A DNA stretch of 34,272 nucleotides from Anaerolineales bacterium. GTDB lineage: Bacteria > Chloroflexota > Anaerolineae > Anaerolineales > Villigracilaceae. The stretch covers positions 1 to 34,272 of the forward strand of contig JALHUM010000071.1 in the NCBI GenBank assembly GCA_022865905.1, given 5' to 3'. A program made the position numbers and the translations under genes. The notes beneath the pieces were generated by a model. It had not been told where the DNA came from and did not search any database. It saw only the letters and a program-made list of their open reading frames with translations. Positions 31,904 through 34,272 of the stretch are shown here, piece by piece. The number at the start of each line of letters is the position of its first letter. The stretch's first letter is position 1.

Positions 31904-33160
31904 GTGAAAACTTTACTTATTCTGGGTGCCGGCACAGGCGGCACGATGGCAGCCAACAAGATGGCTCACCATCTAGATCCCAATGAGTGGCGCATCGTTA
32001 TTATTGACAAAGATGAGACTCATTACTATCAGCCTGGTTTTCTCTTCATTCCCTTTGGGATTTACAAACCGGCAGATGTGATCAAGCCGAAGCGTAATTT
32101 ATTACCTTCGCAGGTCGAGACTATTTTCGCGGAAATCGAAATGATCGAACCAGATAAAAATCGCGTCCGCTTGAGCAACAAACAGGAGATCAGCTATGAC
32201 TATCTGGTTGTTGCTACTGGCAGTCACATTCATGCCGAGGAAACACCCGGCATGTTGGATGTTGCCTGGCAGGAAAGTATTTTCGACTTTTATACGATAG
32301 AAGGCGCCACCAAACTGGGTAAGTTCCTGGAAACCTGGAATGGCGGTCGGATGGTGCTTAATATTGCCGAGATGCCGATCAAGTGCCCGGTTGCTCCGCT
32401 CGAGTTTCTCTTCCTGGCAGATTGGTATTTCCAAAAGCGTGGCATTCGCAATAAAGTTGATCTCGTGCTGTCCACACCGCTGCCGGGCGCGTTCACCAAG
32501 CCGCAGGCTTCAGCCATGCTGGGCGATATTTTGGAGAAAAAAGGGATTTCCATCGAGCCTGAATTCACCATCATGGAAGTGGATAACGCCAAGCAGGTGA
32601 TTCGCTCTTACGATGAGCGCGAGGTCGGCTACGACTTGCTCGTGACCATCCCCGTCAATAAAGGCGCGGATGTGATTGGCGCTTCAGGCATGGGCGACGA
32701 GCTAAACTTCATCCCCACCAATAAGCACACTCTTCAGACTGAAAAGTGGGAAAACGTATTCATCATCGGCGATGCCGGGAATGTCCCCTCCTCCAAGGCT
32801 GGTTCTGTAGCCCATTTCATGCTGGATATCATGGTGGAGAATCTATTGTCCCACATAAAGGGACAAGAGATGAAAGCCTCCTTCGACGGCCACGCCAACT
32901 GTTTTATCGAGTCTGGCTTTAGCAAAGGCATCCTGATAGATTTCAACTTTGAAGTCGAACCGCTGCCGGGTAGTTTTCCTCTTCCAGCGGTTGGTCCATT
33001 TTCTCTATTGCAGGAGAGTTTTCTAAATCATATCGGTAAGATGGGCTTCAAGTGGATTTACTGGAACATCTTACTCAAGGGGTTGGATATACCTTTTGTG
33101 GAATCCCACATGTCCATGAACGGGAAGAAAGTACTTACGAAATCAGCGACGCAAGCCTGA
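31904..33160 (+). CDS. Sulfide:quinone reductase-like FAD-dependent oxidoreductase
   Basis: The 418-residue flavoprotein starts with KTLLILGAGTGGTMAANKM, the FAD-binding loop. It continues with DKDETHYYQPGFLFIPFG, the second FAD motif YDYLVVATGSHIHAEETPGM, active-site-region NIAEMPIKCPVAPLEFLFL, the FAD/quinone-site motif NVFIIGDAGNVPSSKAGSVAHFM and a C-terminal part CFIESGFSKGILIDFNFEVEPLPG. This is the SQR/FCC family. Only two cysteines are seen (in IKCPVAP and HANCFIE), whereas classical SQR uses two or three for sulfide, so chemistry may differ. GTG 31904 was chosen because AGGAG lies about eight bases upstream. Downstream genes encode sulfur-carrier proteins, supporting a role in sulfide or persulfide handling at the membrane. 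Confidence 0.85.
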   Translation: MKTLLILGAGTGGTMAANKMAHHLDPNEWRIVIIDKDETHYYQPGFLFIPFGIYKPADVIKPKRNLLPSQVETIFAEIEMIEPDKNRVRLSNKQEISYDYLVVATGSHIHAEETPGMLDVAWQESIFDFYTIEGATKLGKFLETWNGGRMVLNIAEMPIKCPVAPLEFLFLADWYFQKRGIRNKVDLVLSTPLPGAFTKPQASAMLGDILEKKGISIEPEFTIMEVDNAKQVIRSYDEREVGYDLLVTIPVNKGADVIGASGMGDELNFIPTNKHTLQTEKWENVFIIGDAGNVPSSKAGSVAHFMLDIMVENLLSHIKGQEMKASFDGHANCFIESGFSKGILIDFNFEVEPLPGSFPLPAVGPFSLLQESFLNHIGKMGFKWIYWNILLKGLDIPFVESHMSMNGKKVLTKSATQA

Positions 33161-33195
33161 TCAATCTAAATTCTACAATCTAAGGAGAACAAACT

Positions 33196-33501
33196 ATGCC
33201 CGACATTCTCAAGTCCGTTTCGTTCAACGAAGAAGGGTTCATGACCAACCCTGGCCAGTGGACCAAGGAAATTGCCGTAGAGCTGGCCAAACAGGAAAGC
33301 GTTGTTCCAACGGACGCGCACTGGAAGATCATCGAGTTTTGCCGCCAGAACGCAGCCACGACTGGAAAGGCACCAACGCTGCGTCAGATCACGAGCGGCA
33401 CTGGCATCTCGACCAAGGATCTATTCGCTCTCTTCCCTAAAGGCCCGGCGAAGAAGGTCGCCAAGATCGCCGGCCTGGGCAAGCCCGAAGGCTGCGTCTA
33501 A
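33196..33501 (+). CDS. DsrC/TusE-family sulfur-carrier protein
   Basis: The 101-residue protein has the family pattern FNEEGFMTNPGQWTKEIAVELAKQE, HWKIIEFCRQ and GTGISTKDLFALFP, ending KIAGLGKPEGCV with the C-terminal sulfur-carrying Cys 100. The second cysteine of true DsrC, ten residues before the last one, is replaced (GPAKKVAKIAG), so it is of the TusE-like single-cysteine type and cannot form the DsrC trisulfide between two conserved cysteines. It would pass persulfide sulfur between the neighbouring oxidoreductase and the DsrE2-like protein. AAGGAG precedes ATG 33196. The gap from the upstream gene is 35 bases. Confidence 0.9.
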   Translation: MPDILKSVSFNEEGFMTNPGQWTKEIAVELAKQESVVPTDAHWKIIEFCRQNAATTGKAPTLRQITSGTGISTKDLFALFPKGPAKKVAKIAGLGKPEGCV

Positions 33502-33548
33502 CCCTGCATGCAGGATAAACCCAAACAAACCGAAAGGAGACTTTTATA

Positions 33549-34052
33549 GTGACTACTGAAAATCGCAAGATCGCGTTCATTTGCTCGAAGGGAAACCTTG
33601 ATATGGCTTATCCCGCCCTGATAATGGGTTGGGCCGCTTTGGGTAATGGCGTGGATGTGACCATCTTCTTTACTTTCTGGGGAATGGATATGATCCACAA
33701 GAAGCGAGTGGACCATCTTGAAATGCCTCCTGTCGGTATTGCCGGCATGAAGATGACCATGATGGGCTTGCCAAGCGGTAACCTGGGCATCCCCCAGATT
33801 ATGGGCGTGCTGCCCGGCATGACCGCGGTTGCCACCGCTTTACTTAAGAGCAAAATGAAAGGTCTGGAAGTTCCATCGGTACGCGAGTACCTTCAGATGC
33901 TGGTGGACGGCGGCGCCAAGTTATATGCCTGCAAAATGACTGCCGACCTGTACGGATTGAAGAAGGACGATTTCATCGAAGGTGTGGACAGCATCGTCAC
34001 GGCCAGCGAATTCATTGACATGACCGAGGGCGCGCAGATTATATTCATCTAA
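33549..34052 (+). CDS. DsrE2-like (DsrE/F/H family) sulfurtransferase
   Basis: The 167-residue protein has RKIAFICSKGNLDMAYPALIMGWAALGNGVDVTIFFTFWGMDMIHKK, the N-terminal DsrE2 pattern with a hydrophobic segment. It then has MKMTMMGLPSGNLGIPQIMGVLPGM and the conserved cysteine region GAKLYACKMTADLYGLKKDDFI. DsrE2 proteins, often partly membrane-associated, pass persulfide sulfur to TusA/DsrC-type carriers in sulfur oxidation and relay. The start is GTG 33549 with GGAGA upstream. It is the last gene of the ArsR-SQR-TusE-DsrE2 operon, followed by an intrinsic terminator. No rhodanese or TusA gene is visible before the window ends. Confidence 0.9.
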   Translation: MTTENRKIAFICSKGNLDMAYPALIMGWAALGNGVDVTIFFTFWGMDMIHKKRVDHLEMPPVGIAGMKMTMMGLPSGNLGIPQIMGVLPGMTAVATALLKSKMKGLEVPSVREYLQMLVDGGAKLYACKMTADLYGLKKDDFIEGVDSIVTASEFIDMTEGAQIIFI

Positions 34053-34078
34053 CCCCTTTAGCTGAACTCGAAATAGAA

Positions 34079-34105
34079 GCGACGCACTGACAGTGCGTTG
34101 CTTTT
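34079..34105 (+). terminator. Intrinsic terminator of the sulfur operon
   Basis: Arms GCGACGCACT and AGTGCGTTGC (10 bp, one G-U pair) around a GAC loop are followed by TTTT, 27 bases after the dsrE2-like stop. Confidence 0.8.
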
Positions 34106-34202
34106 ATAATTCCTATCAACTAAGATTATTTTTTTTCCTGTCTGATACTGTTTGCCCGCCTCAACTATAATTCGTAATTTGGCTTCAAGCTTACTGAAGT
34201 CG

Positions 34203-34249
34203 AAAAAACGAAATACCAACCCTCCAAAGGCTAAACTTCGGAGGGCTGG
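34203..34249 (-). terminator. Intrinsic terminator for a gene entering from the right
   Basis: On the minus strand 14-bp arms (34249-34236 and 34229-34216) pair fully with two G-U pairs around a 6-base loop and are followed by a run of six T's (34208-34203). The plus strand would have two mismatches, so the minus strand is the functional one. It implies a convergent gene just beyond the window. Confidence 0.75.
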
Positions 34250-34272
34250 TTGCAGTGAGATTAATCTTACGG

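Noticed and set aside
34183-34200. Small inverted repeat CTTCA/TGAAG near the right edge
   Set aside because: It is too short and unsupported by any neighbouring gene signal; the real terminator on the minus strand is the adjacent one at 34203-34249.

Overview
The window is a GC-rich stretch of bacterial chromosome with about 29 genes or gene remnants. It most resembles Chloroflexota, probably an Anaerolineae-type anaerobe or facultative organism. That placement is an inference from the overall gene complement and the abundant short tandem and palindromic repeats between genes; there is no rRNA or other marker to settle it. No phage, IS transposase or CRISPR array is visible.

Region 1 (1-4916) is a potassium-import block: a 5'-truncated KimA-like permease, two RCK (TrkA-type) regulators in the same operon, and a complete KimA-like permease converging on them. 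Region 2 (5047-15712) holds a molybdenum hydroxylase cluster: an FAD subunit, a fused [2Fe-2S]/molybdopterin subunit and the XdhC maturation factor. It is interrupted by unrelated genes: a CcrM-like DNA methyltransferase, a membrane-anchored phosphatase, a CBS-containing family II pyrophosphatase, a 110-residue orphan and an AT-rich primase-like gene that appears frameshifted. The fused subunit carries an in-frame amber codon and lacks all four cysteines of the ferredoxin-type cluster.

Region 3 (15756-20931) has an SPFH protein with a C-terminal excisionase-type DNA-binding domain. Converging on it is an apparent operon of an SCP2-like protein, a tungsten-type aldehyde:ferredoxin oxidoreductase and the NAD(P)HX repair enzyme Nnr. 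Region 4 (20964-25552) encodes two polar amino-acid ABC systems (two lipoprotein receptors, two permeases) that seem to share one ATPase. A hairpin follows each receptor gene, and one is a classical terminator. Region 5 (25594-30469) has tRNA-Leu(GAG), plsX, a NERD-like membrane protein and a DinG-type exonuclease-helicase. Region 6 (30475-34272) has an XRE-cupin regulator broken at a CG dinucleotide run, then an ArsR - sulfide:quinone-reductase-like - DsrC/TusE-like - DsrE2-like sulfur operon. It ends in a terminator for a gene entering from the right.

The most unusual signals are the KimA-RCK arrangement, the altered and amber-interrupted iron-sulfur subunit, the CcrM homologue inside the hydroxylase cluster, and 7-9 bp tandem arrays. 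Some of these arrays are translated in frame inside enzymes. Others form inverted pairs at convergent gene ends.
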